A stretch of 64,000 nt of DNA, from the NCBI GenBank assembly GCA_027491355.1, contig JAIXWI010000029.1, forward strand, positions 124,001 through 188,000, in the 5' to 3' direction. The notes beneath the pieces are model-generated. The model made no database searches. It worked only from the letters and a program-made list of their open reading frames with translations, and was not told the DNA's origin. Shown here one piece after another: positions 62,586 to 64,000 of the stretch. Position 1 is the stretch's first letter; each line of letters starts with the position of its first letter. The DNA comes from Bacteroidota bacterium (lineage in GTDB: Bacteria; Bacteroidota; Bacteroidia; UKL13-3). The translations under genes and the position numbers were made by a program.

Positions 62586-63152
62586 TTATACGTGCATCAC
62601 CTCTGCTTCTTTAGCAGTGGTTAAATCATCGATTTTTTTAATGAAAGCATCCGTGGTTTTTTGTACCTGTTGTTCAGCGCTTTTGGCTTCATCCTCAGGT
62701 AAACCATCTTTTTGTAATTTTTTCACTTGTTCATTGATATCTTTTCTGATATTTCTGATAGCTACTTTTGCATTTTCAGACTCTCCTTTTACTTTTTTAA
62801 CAATCTCCTTTCTTCTTTCTTCTGTCAAAGGAGGCAAAACAACCCTAATAACTGTACCATCATTGGTAGGATTAAAACCTAAATTGGCAATAATGATTCC
62901 CTTTTCAATGGCTTGTAACATTGGTTTCTCCCATGGTTGAATAGCAATGGTTCTGGCATCGGGTGTATTAACACTGGCAACTTGGTTAATTGGTACCAGT
63001 TGTCCGTAATAGTCTACTTTAACAGCATCCAACATGGTTGGGTGTGCTTTACCGGCTCTGATTTTTGTAAATTCAGAAGCAGCATGGTCTACTGCTTTTT
63101 CCATCTGTTCTTTTAAACTGTCAAATACAGGCTTTAATCTTGGATCGCTCAT
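62586..63152 (-). CDS. frr: Ribosome recycling factor
   Basis: Frr splits post-termination ribosomes with EF-G. The 188-aa protein has the classic sequence: MEKAVDHAASEFTKIRAGKAHPTMLDAVKVDYYGQLVPINQVASVNTPDARTIAIQPWEKPMLQAIEKGI, PLTEERRKEIVKKVKGESENAKVAIRNIRKDIN. It leads a minus-strand operon of six genes, with very short intergenic distances, that continues into glycan synthesis genes. A promoter of Bacteroidota type lies 20 bp upstream. It diverges from gltX. Confidence 0.97.
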   Translation of the reverse strand: MSDPRLKPVFDSLKEQMEKAVDHAASEFTKIRAGKAHPTMLDAVKVDYYGQLVPINQVASVNTPDARTIAIQPWEKPMLQAIEKGIIIANLGFNPTNDGTVIRVVLPPLTEERRKEIVKKVKGESENAKVAIRNIRKDINEQVKKLQKDGLPEDEAKSAEQQVQKTTDAFIKKIDDLTTAKEAEVMHV

Positions 63153-63171
63153 AATTGGGAATTTGAAGCTG

Positions 63172-63203
63172 CAAAATAAGGATGGATAGTGGTTTATAAC
63201 AAG
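63172..63203 (-). promoter_or_regulatory. Predicted promoter of the frr operon
   Basis: On the minus strand CTTG (63203-63200), a 20-bp spacer, then TTATTTTG (63179-63172), one mismatch from TAnnTTTG. Transcription would start near 63166-63168, about 15 bp before the frr ATG. The spacing matches the phylum consensus; the sequence match is partial. Confidence 0.45.
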
Positions 63204-63288
63204 ATTTTTTGATTTTTCTTTTTTAAAGCCCCGTTCGGGTCAAAATGAAAGTTGATTTGGCTAAAAATATATATCTTCGCCCATCATT

Positions 63289-64000
63289 ATGGACAGAAGA
63301 GTACGCGTAAGATTTGCACCAAGCCCAACAGGTGCATTGCATATTGGTGGCGTTAGAACAGCCCTTTATAATTATTTGTTTGCAAAAAAACATGGTGGAG
63401 ATTTTATACTAAGAATTGAAGATACCGACCAAACTAGGTTTGTTCCGGGTGCTGAAGCCTACATCATTGAATCTTTGAAATGGCTATCAATCAGTCCAAT
63501 TGAAGGAGTTGGTTTTGGTGACGGCCCTCATGCACCATACCGTCAAAGTGAGCGCAAACCCCTTTACAAAAATTATGTCATGCAGCTCCTGGACGCAGGT
63601 CATGCCTATTACGCTTTTGACACGCCTGAAGAATTAGAGGCCATGCGAGATAGACTTAAAGCCAGTAATGTTGATGCCAAGTACGATGCCATCACCAGAG
63701 GAAGCATGAAAAACAGTTTAACACTCTCTGAAGACGAGGTGAACAAACGTTTAACCAACGGAGACGCTTACGTAATACGTATCAAATTACCTAGAAAAGA
63801 GGAAGTAAAATTCCACGATGAAATTAGAGGTTGGGTCAGTTTCAACACCTCTCAAATGGATGACAAAGTTTTGTACAAAAGTGATGGCATGCCAACCTAT
63901 CACATGGCAAATGTTGTAGACGATTATTTGATGCAAATATCGCATGTTATCAGAGGTGAGGAATGGTTGCCATCTGCTCCTTTACATGTATTGTTGTACC
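63289..64000 (+). CDS. gltX: Glutamyl-tRNA synthetase (partial)
   Basis: The gene runs off the window end; about 237 N-terminal residues are visible. It is absent from the ORF track. GluRS charges tRNA-Glu. The class I signature is present: [28 protein letters not shown] with the HIGH-type HIGG, then [36 protein letters not shown] and [29 protein letters not shown]. The KMSKS loop is past the edge. It starts with ATG at 63289, 137 bp from the divergent frr gene. A weak TTG-N17-TATCTTCG promoter lies at 63252-63279. Confidence 0.95.
   Translation, partial: MDRRVRVRFAPSPTGALHIGGVRTALYNYLFAKKHGGDFILRIEDTDQTRFVPGAEAYIIESLKWLSISPIEGVGFGDGPHAPYRQSERKPLYKNYVMQLLDAGHAYYAFDTPEELEAMRDRLKASNVDAKYDAITRGSMKNSLTLSEDEVNKRLTNGDAYVIRIKLPRKEEVKFHDEIRGWVSFNTSQMDDKVLYKSDGMPTYHMANVVDDYLMQISHVIRGEEWLPSAPLHVLLY

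Noticed and set aside
1-64000. tRNA, rRNA, CRISPR arrays, transposases, phage and defence genes
   Set aside because: None recognised on either strand by eye; a tRNAscan-type or profile search could still find short RNAs I cannot see.

Overview
The window is AT-rich chromosomal DNA from a member of the Bacteroidota, probably the Chitinophagales/Sphingobacteriales side (the order is my inference). The evidence is type IX secretion (T9SS) C-terminal sorting domains, DUF6029/Omp28, DUF1684 and DUF4293 proteins, a SecA of about 1,110 residues with a SEC-C tail, SPOR and TonB-receptor proteins, a CzcA-TolC fusion, near absence of Shine-Dalgarno sequences, and several promoters of the Bacteroidota type (TTTG, about 18-21 bp, TAnnTTTG). 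I found no tRNA, rRNA, CRISPR, phage, transposase or defence genes. This is mostly core genome.

Layout. 1-1936 (minus): outer-membrane protein (cut by the window edge), coaX, birA. 1982-5713 (plus): rsfS with a histone-H1-like tail, then an envelope set of DUF6029 barrel, Omp28 lipoprotein and DUF1684 lipoprotein. 5710-7544 (minus): amino-acid permease and a GmhB-type phosphatase. 7705-8439: polyprenol-P-mannose synthase-like GT2. 8447-12467 (minus): TauE/SafE-like gene remnant, patatin phospholipase, Crp/Fnr regulator, M61 peptidase, TIGR02757 protein. 12714-14768: M49 dipeptidyl peptidase. 14853-18657: lipoprotein, barrel, LytTR regulator and small LytS kinase, with a divergent barrel gene preceded by three identical 11-bp repeats, and an MmcQ/YjbR protein. 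18732-22630: murB, rlmD, a small unknown and a GT2. 22596-26915: aroQ, a T9SS protein, a FadL-like barrel and an unusual aromatic/Asn/Pro-rich lipoprotein. 27004-36192 (plus): proS, a conserved unknown, secA, deoC, SPOR, FAH, SDR, flavin reductase. 36189-38990: porin, msrA, GreA-like protein, DUF4293. 38997-44932 (minus): heavy-metal RND efflux set. 45019-49788 (minus): T9SS esterase-like protein and a TonB receptor. 49851-52358 (minus): tatD, processive GT2, polysaccharide deacetylase. 52391-55161 (plus): TolC and MacA-like adaptor without a pump. 55642-56532: methyltransferase. 56541-63152 (minus): one tightly packed operon headed by frr and continuing through a GT51 glycosyltransferase, a GT-C-like membrane protein, a GT2, WecD-like and WecE. 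63289-end: gltX (cut by the window edge).

The main themes are envelope biogenesis (peptidoglycan, glycan and lipoprotein genes) mixed with translation genes. The observations most worth a second look are the 21-bp-phased repeat array next to the LytTR system, an internal signal peptide inside the CzcA-TolC fusion, the poly(A)-encoded Lys/Ala/Pro tail on RsfS, an SDR lacking its catalytic Tyr, an esterase-like T9SS protein lacking its nucleophile Ser, and predicted near-leaderless promoters. I did not find a clear new multi-gene system.
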